This document shows positions 35,275 to 47,010 of a stretch of 64,000 nucleotides of DNA, one piece after another; within the stretch, counting starts at the first letter, position 1; every line of letters starts with the position of its first letter. The stretch lies in the NCBI GenBank assembly GCA_030512335.1, contig JAULSU010000003.1:2914001-2978000 (forward strand). The letters are read 5' to 3'. Source of the stretch: Immersiella caudata (Eukaryota > Ascomycota > Sordariomycetes > Sordariales > Lasiosphaeriaceae). The notes beneath the pieces were generated by a model. That model worked only from the letters and a program-made list of their open reading frames with translations. It did no database searches and had not been told where the DNA came from. A program made the position numbers and the translations under genes.

Positions 35275-37138
35275 GCTACATCGCATGCGATGCTCCTGCA
35301 ACATATGGCCTGAGTTTGAGCCGCGAAAGTCGTGGAGGAAACGCAACATATGCCTGGTGGGAGTGCTACAACGAAGCAGACAACCCTTTTTGCAATGCAA
35401 AAAACATTTTGAGATCTCCCCATGCGCTGTTTTCCAAATGCCAATAATAAGGCCAGGAACTTCAAATCGAGAAGCGGTGAAACCTGGCAAACGCAGTTCC
35501 ACCCACAGACGCCGCCATGTTCAACTGTCTGCCACTCCCTGCCTGTGGGGCAGCATTGCATCTCCACGACAAGCTGCGCGTTGAAACCAGGGCGGATCTC
35601 CCTAGCCGCCTTGCATGATCAGAGTCTGGGGCGACAGATGCAGGTCGGGCACAACAAGAGCCCAACGTCGTTCCTGCCGGGCGCATTTGATAGATTCTTG
35701 GCCTCTCGTTGGCTGAGCAGACTCTTAGCAATGGAAAGCGAATGAAACGGACCGCGAACCCACGTGTCGTGACTCGAGAAGAACAATACACTGCAAGAAG
35801 ATCAAAGTTCGCATTAGGATCCGAGAAACTGGGGCCTTTATGGGGCTGCGGGCAGGCTTGGCTTGTGAAGAAAGCTGGGACACAAAGGCATCGCAAAGCT
35901 GTCATGGTTGGGCGCGACGTGCCGCCCTGTTTGACTTCGAATTTCTGCGGCGCGGGCGTTCTTGGTCGGCTGGCCAGGCGTCCATCTTCGATCACGCTGC
36001 GCAGGAGCGGATGCCAACCAAAGCGTCGCGCAAGCTGTGGCTGCCCAACTGCGCAGTGATGAACTCCGATGAGAAAACGAGAAAAAAGGCGTCTGTATTC
36101 ACAACGACGAGTCAGACGGCCCAGCCGGCTACTTGGAAATCCAGGGTCCTTTACATCGGGAATCCTGGAGGCTTTTGGAAACACCCGGCAGGCCCAGGGC
36201 GGCAGGAGGGGCACCAAGAAAGCCGGAGGCCGAGGCAGCCCTGCTGGCAAACGAGCGCTCTCGCGCCACCATGCCAGCTGCAACCGATCTCTGCCTGACG
36301 GCCATTCGCCATCATATGTGGGCGCCGCCGCCCGCCCACGGCTGTGCCGCGCCTTCCTAAGAGCGAACCTTTTTCATTCCCACATCAGAAAACTTTCTCC
36401 TCAAACACCCACTTTTCTCACCACCCACCACTTACTTTAAATCTGGGCTTCGGCAACCACTTCTCCTCTTTCCAAATCTTGCACTGTTCCTTCGCCAAAC
36501 GCAGAGAATCCGTCTCTCCATTTGCACTCCTTCACCTCTGTCTTCAGGCTCCGCGCCGTTCCCCACTTCAGATTGGGCTCATCCCACCAAGAAGTGACTT
36601 GACCCGAGTGATCCAGAGTGGGAAAAAAAAAAAAAAACTTCTCGCAAGACCAGCATTCACCGCGCAACCCGCAGTCTCGCTTTCATCAGCGACATCTTCC
36701 TCCCCAGGGACAAACAACATACCACCCAAGCTTGATACGCAGCACGGCGTTGTTTATGTATCAGCACGATCAGCACCTCGTCTTCCGACACTCACCCCCC
36801 CTCAAGCTGCATCTCTTCCGCATAGCGCGAAGACTTTGTAGTCCCCAGCTCAGTTCCGACGGTTGATTTGCACCGCCAAGGTCGTTATACCAGCGTTAAT
36901 GCCTACCTTCGACAAACACGATCAGGTCTACCCTATGTCAACGCAGCTCCCAGTCTCCTACTGACCCAGTGGCTCGATTCGCCCCTCTTCTCAACCGACA
37001 TTTATGTTCCCCGCGATCCGTCAGCTCTGCTAGACACATCGACTTCCCGTCCGCTTCTCGACACCCCAACAAAAATAATCTCGTCGGCCACCAGACTTCT
37101 CCACCTTTGTTAACCCAGCCTTCGCAAATACCGCAATC
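35275..37138. other. Intergenic 1.9 kb, eIF5 promoter at right end
   Basis: Overlapping open frames on both strands at 35462-36298 lack domains and look like GC-rich noise. From about 36360 the plus strand becomes C/T-rich with A14 at 36625-36638; this is probably the eIF5 promoter and leader. Confidence 0.5.
36361..37138 (+). promoter_or_regulatory. Pyrimidine-rich promoter/leader of eIF5 gene
   Basis: The plus strand is rich in CT and CAC tracts (for example cattcccacatcag, ctcctctttcc) up to the start codon. Such tracts are typical of strongly expressed ascomycete translation genes. No precise start site or factor motif is claimed. Confidence 0.4.
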
Positions 37139-38477
37139 ATGGCTCTCGTCAACGTTCGTCGCGATGTCAGCGATCCTTTCTATCGCTACAAGATGGAGCG
37201 CCTCCAGACCAAGATCGAGGGCAAGGGCAACGGCATCAAGACCGTTGTCGTCAATTTGAGCAGCGTCGCTCAGTCCCTCGCCCGTCCGGGGGCGTACCTC
37301 ATCAAGTACTTTGGCTTTGAGCTGGGTGCCCAGACTAACATTGATCCTCCGGACGACCGCTGGATCATCAATGGTGCCCACGAAGCCAACAAGCTGCAGG
37401 AGCTGCTTGATGGATTCATCGCCAAGTTCGTCCTTTGTAAGAAGTGCAAGAACCCTGAGACAGATGTCCACATCAAGGACGGCAACATCTTGCTTGACTG
37501 CAAGGCCTGTGGCCAGCGCACTCAAGTCGACTTGCGCCAGAAGCTTAGCGGCTTCATTCTCAAGAACGTGCCCAAGAAGACCAAGAAGGACAAGGCCGAG
37601 CGCAAGGCCGCCCGCAAGGCCAAGCAAAACGGTACCAAGGAGAATGGCAACGGATCCGGAGGTGACGAAAACTCCGACCAGGCCTCTCCCGGCAATGATG
37701 ACCCTTACAACGACATTGCCAGTGACGATGATGCCCTGACTCGCAAGATCAAGACCGAGGCTCAGGGTCTGGAGAAGAGGGAAGTCGAAGTCAACGAGGA
37801 TGATTGGGCTGTGGACATGAGCGAGGAGGCCGTCAAGGCTCGCCAGCAGCAGCTGCCCGGCGAGTTCAAGCAGAAGCTCGTTCTGAACGGCGACGACGAG
37901 GATGAAGAGGGCGAAGGCGGTGGTAACACCGTCTACGATCAACTGGGCACCTGGATTCAGGAGCAGGCTGAGCAAAAGGGAGACATTAACAATGTTGACG
38001 ACATCGAAATCTATCTCAAGGCACAGGAGCTCAGCATTGAGGCCAAGCATCGTACCGTTCTAGTCCTTGTGCAGACCGTCTTTGACGAGAACATTTGTTC
38101 TCAGATCGGCAAGCGCGCCGGCATGCTGAAGAAGGTTCGTTATCCCCAAATCCTTTGACTTTTTCCTGCAACTAACAAAGAGGACTTAGGTCGTTTCTTC
38201 CGAGCGCCACGAGAAGGCTCTCCTTGGTGGTACCGAACGCCTCATCGGGTCGCTGCTCAAGGAGCACCCCGAGATGCTGGAGAAGGTCGTGAAGATTCTG
38301 CAGCTCTACTACCACCACGATCTCATCTCTGAGGAGGTTGCCACGAAGTGGGGCACCAAGGCTTCCAAGAAGTATGTGGACCTTGCTGTCTCGAAGAAGG
38401 TCCGCAAGGCTGCCGAGCCTTTCATCACTTGGCTTGCCGAGGCTGAGGAGGAGGACTCTGACGAAGATGACGAGTAG
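37139..38477 (+). CDS. tif5: Translation initiation factor eIF5
   Basis: GTPase-activating protein for eIF2 in the 43S/48S pre-initiation complex; also bridges eIF3, eIF1 and eIF2-beta. A 427-residue protein in two exons, 37139-38134 and 38190-38477; the intron shows a classic ACTAAC branch site. The N-terminal domain holds the catalytic arginine finger region DPFYRYKM (Arg16, matching yeast Arg15), KIEGKGNGIKT, and the zinc ribbon Cys100, Cys103, Cys121 and Cys124. A lysine/acidic linker is followed by the C-terminal W2 HEAT domain ending in the acidic-aromatic tail (WLAEAEEEDSDEDDE). Start context GCAATCATGGCT is favourable. Identification is certain. Confidence 0.98.
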
Positions 38478-39165
38478 GCTCTGCGCCACTTGCTAGCTCT
38501 GGTCTATTGTGGGCCAAGCTAGCATTGGTCGGGGGTATAGGACGGATGTATTTGTTGTGTTTATTCTTTCCTTACCCGGCCGTCGAGAAGGCCCAGTTTT
38601 TTGTCAGTGCAAAAGCAATATCAGGTAGACTGCATTTAGTGTACTTTCGATGGATTTGGTCTGTCGAAGGGCCAAGGGTCTCTGATGGGAGACTTTGCTC
38701 ATTCAATGATAGCTCGGTGTTTCACTCCTCAACCGGTACTGTTGTATTATATATCTGGCATGATGGGTCTCGGAAACCTGCATACAACAAAGAGAGCTAA
38801 TGTATTGTAGCATTCTGCAGCGATTTAGCGTCAACGGCCCACAAGTGACAGCGATGTTGTCTGGATATCTCAATAAATGACAAACTAACTACGAGTAGCC
38901 CAGATACGATGGCTGTCCCAACTGCCCAACTCAAATTTGTATTAATACAGCAACTATTCCCGCCTCTCTGGGATGTGGAACTCCTGGTATATCCCCGTCC
39001 CCCGCATAATGTCATTACCTGCCCTTCCCATATGCCGATAAAAAAATCCGCTTGGTTTTTGGCCAGCAAGGGACCAACGCCGCCCTATGCACATAAAAGC
39101 AACGCTTCCGCGGACGCTAACATCATAATCAAACGACAAGGCCAACTTAGGGTTGGCTATCATCC
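38478..39165. other. Convergent intergenic 688 bp
   Basis: 3' flanks of eIF5 and of the WG-rich gene. No gene recognised. Confidence 0.5.
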
Positions 39166-41941
39166 TCACCAACTTCCTGATCCGGATTTCTTCGCATCAG
39201 ACTTGGCCGCAGGACTTGGCCAGTTACCGCCAGCAGGAGCAGCGGGATCCTCTCCCCAGTTCTCGTTTGCAACAACAGCCTTGTTGGAGGTTTCGCTCTT
39301 GTCCTCGCCGCTGCTCCCGCCCAGCAAAGAGTTTGATAGAATAGACCCTATTGTGAAAAGTAGACTGCGTCCCTTGGGGCTATTCTTCACAGTCATATCC
39401 TCAGGTTGTTTTGTAGACTGCACAGATGACTGCACGGATGATGTCTTGGGTGCAGTCTTTTTGGAAGACTTCGCCTTGGAAGGTCGCTCGGGGGAATTCT
39501 TGAGGAGCTTGGTGGGAGCATCGTTAAAATTCCAAGACCCGGGCATCGAGCTGACGTTGCTTCTTTGTTCCTCGTCAGTTGCGGGGTTTCCCTTACCCTT
39601 ATCCTTCTTCTTTTGACCCCCATTGGAAGATCTAGGGACGTGGCTGCTTTTCGGGGACGACTTCTTGTCCTTAGGCTTGTAGCGGTCCTTACCAGCTGCT
39701 GATAATGCGTTAGCAATGTTTCTACAGTGCTCTGTTCTTGTATGTGCTGTGAGGAGACAAGCCGTACCTCGCGGTGTTGTTGTTGTTGTTCTTGTTGGGA
39801 TTCTTGTCAGACGTACCCGCAAAGTAAGTATCAGAGATCCCTCTACCGCCGCCTCCGGCCTGTTCATCGTTTCCCCAAAACGTATTATCATTAGCGTTGT
39901 TGTTCGGGCTTCCACTTGTGTTTCCCCAAGGCGTGTCACCACTGTTGCTTCCACTGTTCCAAGCGGTCTTACCGCCCTTCTGGCTTCCGCTAGCGCTGCC
40001 CCAGCCACCAGTCTCACCCTTCTGGCTTCCGCCGCTCTTGCTTCCAAGTTGACTATGTTCGCTTTTAGGCGTTCCGGCATTGCAATCCCAAGCATCGGCG
40101 GTTTTTTTGCTCCCTGTGGGAGAACTGGGTTCCTCGATGCTACCAGGGTGTCCACCCGTAGGAGCCGACGTTTCGTTGTTGCCCCACCCGCTGTCAGATG
40201 CTTGCTTTTCGTTGCTATCTCTATTGCCCCATCCGCTGTTGGACGCTTGCTTATCATTGTCCTTGCTGTTGCTAACGGCCCAAGAGCTCGCAGCTGGCGG
40301 TGCTTTATCGTGTACTTTATCCCAGTCGCCGAGCTCACCAAAGTTTATCTCAACCTCACCAGTCTCGGATTTCTCAGGCGAAGGCGGCTTACTCCTCTTC
40401 CCGCTACCGTTCTTGCCCCCCCGGTCTTCCCGTGAACTTGGGGAACCCGAACCGCCTGCGCCAGAAGACTGGTGCTTCGCTTTTCTCTTATCCTTTGCAG
40501 TACTGCTAGAGCCTCCGTCTTTGCCGCCTCTGCCTTGAAGCGGCGCAAGGTATCGGTCGAAGAACTGCTGGTACGTCGTCACTGGCGGAGAAGAGGGCGG
40601 TGGAGCGAAACTCTCGTTTGCTTTGGCACGGTCCAAAATTGGTTGAAAAAAGTGACTGAAGGTCTCTTCGCCTGTCCAATCTCCGAAATCCGCACCAGAC
40701 TTGAGGCGACGTCCAAGATGCTCCAAGAATGGGATATCGCAGGGGCGGACCAGCGGAACACCGGGCGGCGGGCCAGATAGTGCTGAGCGGGGGATCGTCT
40801 CTTTGCGACACAGGATCGGGTTGGCCCAGGGCATCCCTTGCGGTATGGGAGGCGGCTGTGGATGGAACACGTACTGCGGGTAACCATGGTGCTGATTCTG
40901 ACCGTGGCCCTCGCTTTGCTGCGGAACCATGTAGTACCGGAGCGGTTCGGGCTGAGTCTGGTACTCGGCCGGCTTTGCGGGAACGGGAGGCGGACCTTCA
41001 GACACCTTGCTAGGGGTCTGCATTTCGCGCGGCGACTTCGGCGGAGAAGGCGCCTTGGCCGAAGCGTTGGCTTCGACGGCGGTTGCTTGTGGATAGAGCT
41101 CCTTATACCGTATGCCCCATTCTGGACCGTGATAAACACGGCATCGGCCGCTGTGCGGATCGAAGAAAGCGTTCGGCTTTGGATCCTTGCCCTGCTCCTC
41201 GAAGGCATGTTCCACGTTGATTGTGTATGCTTGGACGGGCAAAATGAGGTTCGGATCAACGCCGGACGCAGGCGGGGCGGGATACGGGACGGGTGTTGAC
41301 TTGGGAGAGTTCTTCGCTGTCTTCTCGGTCGACTTTGGAGATGGCTTTGAATCCTGCTTGGTTGACGACTTGGTCTTGTCCTCCCTAGGCGACTTAGACC
41401 CGGATGAGGAACCTTTTCCACCCTTTTTCTTATCTCCGCCCTTGCCCTCGGCCTTTTCCGAGCTCTTGCTGTCCTTATTGTCATTGTTCTGCGCCTTGGC
41501 TTGGTCACCACCGCCTTTACCCTTGTTCTTGTTTTTGCTCTTGCTCTGTGTCCCCGTCTCGACCTCGCTATTCTCGGCTTGAGACTCTTCGGGAATGAGA
41601 GTGGCGTCGCTGTCATCGATAACGACAATTGGCTTGGGCTTCTTCTTCCTAGCTTTGACAGCACCGTTGCCATTGCCATTCTTAGGAGCAGGGGACTTCT
41701 CATCGTCAGCTTCATCAGAGAAATCGCCGCCAATCTTGGTGTCGAATCTGACATTCTTGGATGCGGTGCGTTCTGCGGCCTTGCGCGCAGCACTTCCATG
41801 ACGCGGGACGGTGACGGTAATTGTATCTTCCTCGGTTTCGTCGTTGGTGGCCAGCTTGACCTTGACAGATGATGCCTTCCTGCCTTTCTTTGTGGGAACT
41901 CGCTGCCCCACCACCCACTCAAGGAGGGTGCGCGGAGGCAT
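39166..41941 (-). CDS. Low-complexity WG/GW-repeat protein, unrecognised
   Basis: An 884-residue protein in two exons, 41941-39817 and 39695-39166, with a 121 bp intron (GTACGT...GCAG) that removes a poly-Asn run and a stop. The first in-frame ATG is at 41941 (MPPRTLLEWVVGQRVP). Residues 60-260 are a Lys/Ser/Gly-rich disordered stretch. Two more ordered parts follow: PVQAYTINVEHAFEEQGKDP through YHGPEWGIRYKELYP, and CDIPFLEHLGRRLKSGADF through YQQFFDRYLAPLQ. The C-terminal third is Ser/Gly/Asn-rich with about 13 tryptophans, six as WG, spaced 10-25 residues apart, ending in SGSW. That layout resembles Argonaute-hook (GW/WG) proteins. It may equally be a fungal protein of unrelated role. I do not recognise a named family. 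Confidence 0.75.
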
Positions 41942-42590
41942 TGTTGTGATGTTCGAAGCTACGAGCTCGAGGCTCAAAGCTCGAACGCAGGTGCGAGCAG
42001 CTCAATGAAGGTGGATGAAAATGGAACGCGAGAAGTAGAGGAAGCAATTGCAAAGGAAGAGGAGTAAAAAGAAAAGCGCAAAAGAAAGAGGATGGGTTTC
42101 GGAAGTGAGGTTGCTGCAATTAAGTGATTAGAGCAAGCCAAGTTGGTGGCTTACAGGGTGGTGGGAAGGTGAGAGGAAGTAACAAAGGCGAGGAAAACCG
42201 CAATGGGAAAGGTAGCGGTGCTGCGGTCGACGACACATTCCCGGGGCGCCGACGAGATGATTGCGCCAGCCGGAAACGAAGCAAGGTAAGAAAGAAACAA
42301 ACCCTGTATCTTTTGGTCGGCAGGAGAGCGCGTCAACCAGTCCACGGCGTGTGAGTTGGGATGAAAAAGGTAAAACATTCCGCAGGGCAAGAGCAAAGAA
42401 CCTCTTTCCCAACCATAGCAACCTACCAAAAGCGGGCGTATTATGCGTAGCGTTACCAGTGCTCGCCCCTTAGTCCGAGGACCAAACGACCTGCAGTTGT
42501 TGCACATGAGATCACTTGATTATCACTGTCCAGTCAACTCAACCCATCACCGCCCCTTGATACCCCCACCATCCCCTACCACAGCCTTCC
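41942..42590. other. Intergenic 649 bp
   Basis: Promoter/leader of the WG-rich gene and 3' flank of dephospho-CoA kinase. No gene recognised. Confidence 0.5.
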
Positions 42591-43418
42591 CTACAACTTC
42601 GCCTTTGCCCTCTCCCCCTCCTCCGCAGCCCACGCCTTATTAATCCTGAAATTCATCAAAACACCCCAGAGCGCCAACCCCACCGCCGCTGGCGGACAAC
42701 CCAGCAACACCCACCCCCACCACCGCGGACTCCACCTCTCCACCTCCTCCCAAGCCCTCCTCACCTCCTCCGTCAACTCCTCCCTCCCCCCATCATTCCA
42801 TACGACCAACCCTTTTCCCCGGTCCCTCCTCTCCGCCCTCCTCGCCTTATCCCTCACATCCCCCTGACTCTTAACCCTATTCCTCGCATCCTCCTCACTC
42901 AAATGCGGATCCCTCGCCCTCAGCCTTGCCATCTGCACCTGCGGATCCTTCACCGCAACCACCATCACCATCCCGCAGTACCTATCCAGCTGCGACTCAA
43001 ACAGCAGCGGAACATCCAGCACCACCGCCCTTTCCCCCCTCAGGTACGCCCTCAACACCGCATAAAACATCTCCCTCCTCACCGCCGGATGCACAATCGA
43101 ATTCAACTTTGCTCGATCCTTCTTAACCGCTTCATCCTGTCCAAAGACCCTCCTCCCTAGCGCGGGGCGATTCAGCGGTCGCCCTTTCCCATCGGGGCCG
43201 TTCTCAGGAAGGTCGGGACCGGCGGGGAGAAGGAGATCTGGTGTGGTGGGGCCAAAATGGGAGACTATGGCGCGGTAGCCGGGGGTTCCAGGTTCGACGA
43301 CCTTGCGGGCGAGGAGGTCGGCGTCGATGATGGGGAGGTTGTAGGGTGGTGAGGAGAGGATAGAGGAGACGGTCGATTTGCCGGTGGCGATGGAGCCTGT
43401 GAGGCCGATGAGCAGCAT
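42591..43418 (-). CDS. cab5: Dephospho-CoA kinase
   Basis: Catalyses ATP-dependent 3'-phosphorylation of dephospho-CoA, the last step of CoA synthesis. Single exon, 275 residues. Seen: P-loop GLTGSIATGKST (5-16), IIDADLLARKVVEPG, HPAVRREM, VLDVPLLFES and the lid helix QMARLRARDPHLSEEDARNR. The C-terminus carries a tryptophan-rich hydrophobic helix (residues 235-259) followed by basic residues, so the enzyme is probably tail-anchored, in line with the membrane/mitochondrial association of yeast Cab5. The start at 43418 is the only ATG giving a P-loop directly after the first strand; an in-frame upstream extension lacks family character. Confidence 0.95.
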   Translation of the reverse strand: MLLIGLTGSIATGKSTVSSILSSPPYNLPIIDADLLARKVVEPGTPGYRAIVSHFGPTTPDLLLPAGPDLPENGPDGKGRPLNRPALGRRVFGQDEAVKKDRAKLNSIVHPAVRREMFYAVLRAYLRGERAVVLDVPLLFESQLDRYCGMVMVVAVKDPQVQMARLRARDPHLSEEDARNRVKSQGDVRDKARRAERRDRGKGLVVWNDGGREELTEEVRRAWEEVERWSPRWWGWVLLGCPPAAVGLALWGVLMNFRINKAWAAEEGERAKAKL

Positions 43419-44201
43419 GGTGAGATGGTTCCGGATGTTCAGCGGGAATTGAGTTTGGGGGGTATGTGAAAGGGAATATACACGCTGAAAGGAATTGAGT
43501 TTTGAATGGTATGTGAAGTGAAAGGGTGCTGAGCAGTTGGTGGTCTCAGATGTTTGACTGACGTGATTGTGGGGTAACACCGGGGCGACAGGGCCCTACC
43601 AATGGCTAGCACCCAGTGCGCTTGAATACAGTGCGGGGTTGTTACTGCCTCGGTACCGTACGAGCCTTTGATCAGGTGCCGGATGCAGGAACTGTCCCCC
43701 TGTCCTCCCGAGAATTGTGGCTTGGGTGGCCCCGGGACTCCAGAGTCTTGGCTTCTAGAAAGTCTCCGCATTCAGCCTCATGTCAACGGCATCAGCATCG
43801 TGGCACGAAACGACAATCACTTCACCACATCTCTATACACATACTAATGTTATCAAATCGTCAAAAGACCGAAGAGAATTGCAATGGATGGCATTCGTAC
43901 TACCAGATGATATTTGTTACCAACTTCTCCCAAGCCCCTCTACCAGACCCTGATAGGGCATATAGAGACTACCTAAGAACTGACGATACTGACCACTCGA
44001 ATGCAAGACGAAACCACCAACTCCATTGCCTGTAAAAGCACCCACTCTAGGGTATCTTGGCTTGGGGATTTTATCAAGTTCCAAACCGAGACCGAGACCG
44101 TAAAGCCGATGATGCTGCTGCTCACTCATTAGCACTGCGCATGTCTCCCAAGTCTATCTCCGAGGCAGAGCATACAAACTGTCCCACCACAGCCACATCG
44201 T
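43419..44201. other. Intergenic 783 bp
   Basis: Promoter of dephospho-CoA kinase and 3' flank of the next minus-strand gene. No supported gene. Confidence 0.5.
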
Positions 44202-45244
44202 TCAGGGCAACCTAGCGGCGTAGAACGCTCCATCAGGCTGCATATACCAGCGGCATCCCATCTGGTCAATTGTGCGACGATCGCGCAGCACAAACTCGTT
44301 GGTCAGCTCTCGGCACCAGTACAGGCGGCTCGGATTGTCGTCAGCAGGCTTGAAGTCTTGCGACCCGCCCACGCCATTGGCCCGCGCAATCTCCATGTTG
44401 CGGACCATAGTCTCATTGCTAGTGAGGCCCATGCCGAGAGGGAGGGAAGCACGTGCGGTACCGATCGAGTAGGTGACAAGAGGAGTAGCGGCAGCCGCGG
44501 CCTGGGCAGGCGCGCTCTGGATGATTACCATCTGGGCGGGCGGCTGGCTGGCGGGTTGCTGGATGACGAGCGGGGTTCCAGCGGTGGGAGCCTGCTGGAG
44601 GGGGATTTGGACTCCATTGGTCTATTGCCTGTTGTTTAGTAAATCGGTTCGGGCTGAGGGGATTGTGGGATAGATGGGTGAGTGGGTGGAAGGAGATAGG
44701 GAAACGTTGGCAAAGCAATTATTTCGATGATGTCATATCACTGCGATCGGGTCACACTGACCGGCGCGTAGTAGTTGACTGGGTCACAATGCGGAACATA
44801 GTACTGGAGCTGGGGAACTGGGGGGGCGGGGGCTGCGACAACCTGAGGGTAATGGTAGCCTTGAGCCGCGTTGCGGTTGTCAGGGACGGTATACATGTTG
44901 GCGATGTTGGGTGTAGGACTCGCAATCGCAAGGACTGGAGCAGGAGAAGAAGTTGTGTTGTGAATAAGATTGGTGGAGGCAGGTTGAATGGCTGGGGAGA
45001 GAGCGAGGTAGGAAGAAGGATTAGGATTGGGTTCAGCAGGTGCGGTCGGTTGCTGTTGTGGTTGCGGAGAGTAGCCCGGCAGCACCGATTGGATTGTCCT
45101 CGTGATGTGTTCCCATGACTGAGCCGACAGAGTCGGCGGCGGACCTCCCGGGACAGAGGCACTCGAAGGGTTCGTTGTGTTTCCCACGGAAGGGGATCCT
45201 CGGGGCGCGAAGTGGACGCGTCTCTCGCTGGTTTCCTCTGCCAT
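44202..45244 (-). CDS. Proline/glutamine-rich protein with conserved-looking C-terminus, unrecognised
   Basis: A 300-residue protein in two exons, 45244-44762 and 44621-44202; the 140 bp intron (GTCAGT...ATAG) is phase 0 and removes an in-frame stop. The first 200 residues are rich in Pro, Gln, Ala and Ser with many PQ/PA repeats and are probably disordered. The last 80 residues (GLTSNETMVRNMEIARANG through CRWYMQPDGAFYAARLP) are compact, with charged and aromatic residues and two cysteines, and look like a small folded domain, but I cannot name it. A probable 5' untranslated intron lies at 45499-45582 (GTAAGT...ATCAG). Domain and function unknown. Confidence 0.75.
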
Positions 45245-47010
45245 GTTGGTAAACAAGGAGGGTCGGCTGAGGAAGGAGCGTGGCCCGGTGGAGTGAATTC
45301 GATTCTGGTGAAGATCGTATCCTGGGAGACGGGCCCGGTGACGCGAAGCTTTATGGGGAGCCATCGATGCCGATCTAGGCGACAAGGTAGGCAACCTCCA
45401 CCGTCCGAACATCTCACAGGGCTGAATACGGCAGATGCGGTTGATTCTCATGAACCCATCTCCGCTGAGGCCCGTGCCTCTCTCGCGAGCTCACCGACCT
45501 GATGGGATGGGGTTTGCGGGCGAGTGGGCATGTGCTGTATTTGGGGGCGTAGAGGAAAGAACGAGAGGCTGTGTGGACTTACAATTTGGTAAAGCACCCA
45601 CTCTCGACCATTGAAAAAGTACTTGAACCGGAGTTCTTTTCGGTGTCGGCGGCGATGATGTCTTTGGGTTTGGAATTGTCTGATAGATCGCTCTTCGTAA
45701 CCGATGTCTTTGGAAGAGAAGCACATTGAGAAGAGTTGGGTGATTTTGGTGAACAGGAATGTGCAAACGGCTTGGAGACGGGAAAAGGACAGTGGAGGAG
45801 AGCTGAACACCGATCTGTCACCGTCGGAGGGGAGAGCTGCTGACCTGAGTTGACTCGTGTGTCATCTGGAGTTCAGTGCCTCAATCAAGCTAGACATTGT
45901 GTCCGTTTGTTTCCCTCAATAACCGTCGGTCACTCACCGCTTCAACCCACTATCTACCTCATTTTAGTATGCCAGTGCCGAAATTCGTACTTCACGGGAT
46001 GTTATTCTCATGATTTTAGATGCACCAGTACCTGCGGCGGCTAAGGATATGTGGGGCTTCGAGTCGATCAAGATCTCTGTGCCCAGAGACTCGGCGATGG
46101 GGGTCTCCCAGAATAAATCTTGGGCAAAATTATGCTCATTGACATGCCCCAAGGTACCTAAGATAGAGAGTTCGACCCCGTGTCTATGGCATGTACTACA
46201 GGTGACAGAAGTCCCAATGACCTCACCCCCCTTGGCGCCTTATGACCTAGAGTGCCCGCCTTGGCGACAGTTGAACTCTGAGGGCGGTTTGACCCTGTAG
46301 ATGTTGCGCCCATCGTTACCGCTTCCCTGCTTCGCTGACGCCTCTAGAAATTTCCCCAGACCCTTCGCAAGCAGTTAATCCTGAAGGTCTCTATGGACCA
46401 TGTCGAAGTTAGTTTAGCGAAAGAGGTAGCGGTGTCTGTACTTACCAGGTAGCGCCCGTCTCCCTCTATACGAAGGCAGAACCCATCATAAATCATCAGG
46501 AGAGCACAGCAGATGATTCACGTATTGCCCAACGCCAGGCCGAATACCCTCACAACGGCTTTACTTACAACATTCCAGGAGGACCCAAACATGCAAATAA
46601 ATGAGTTTATGGAATTATACACGGCGAATGAGTGAGCTATGCGGAGCATCTTGTCTGCTCCGCCGTCCACCGCTGCCTGGCCAGCACGCACCGTTGTCAT
46701 GCTTCACCAACGTCCAAGCAGCCAACGCCAAAGTGGAAGGCCTGAATCTAACCACATGCATAATGCCCTCAACCGGGGGCCCTCTATGACCAGAAGCCAC
46801 TATTATACACAATTTCCATGGGAGGAGAGATACCATGCGCTATGCAACCCACCCGATCAAACCTAGCCTGCCTCTTACAAGTCTGTCCTTGCGGGAATAT
46901 GTGCAGACAGCTCCCCCAAAAAGCTCGTTGGCTCTCTATCAATTAAACCACAAATTCCCTAATTTGGGGAGCCAGAATGTTGTCATCTTACGGTGCTGCT
47001 AATCGTCGAT
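45245..47010. other. Intergenic 1.8 kb with possible 5' UTR intron
   Basis: No coding gene supported. On the minus strand 45582-45499 has a good donor (GTAAGT), pyrimidine tract and CAG acceptor, followed by a four-codon upstream open frame, so the transcript of the 44202-45244 gene probably starts near 45.6-45.8 kb. The rest shows nothing recognisable. Confidence 0.4.

Noticed and set aside
35462..36283. 273-codon minus-strand frame upstream of eIF5
   Set aside because: Overlapped by comparable plus-strand frames, no recognisable protein features.
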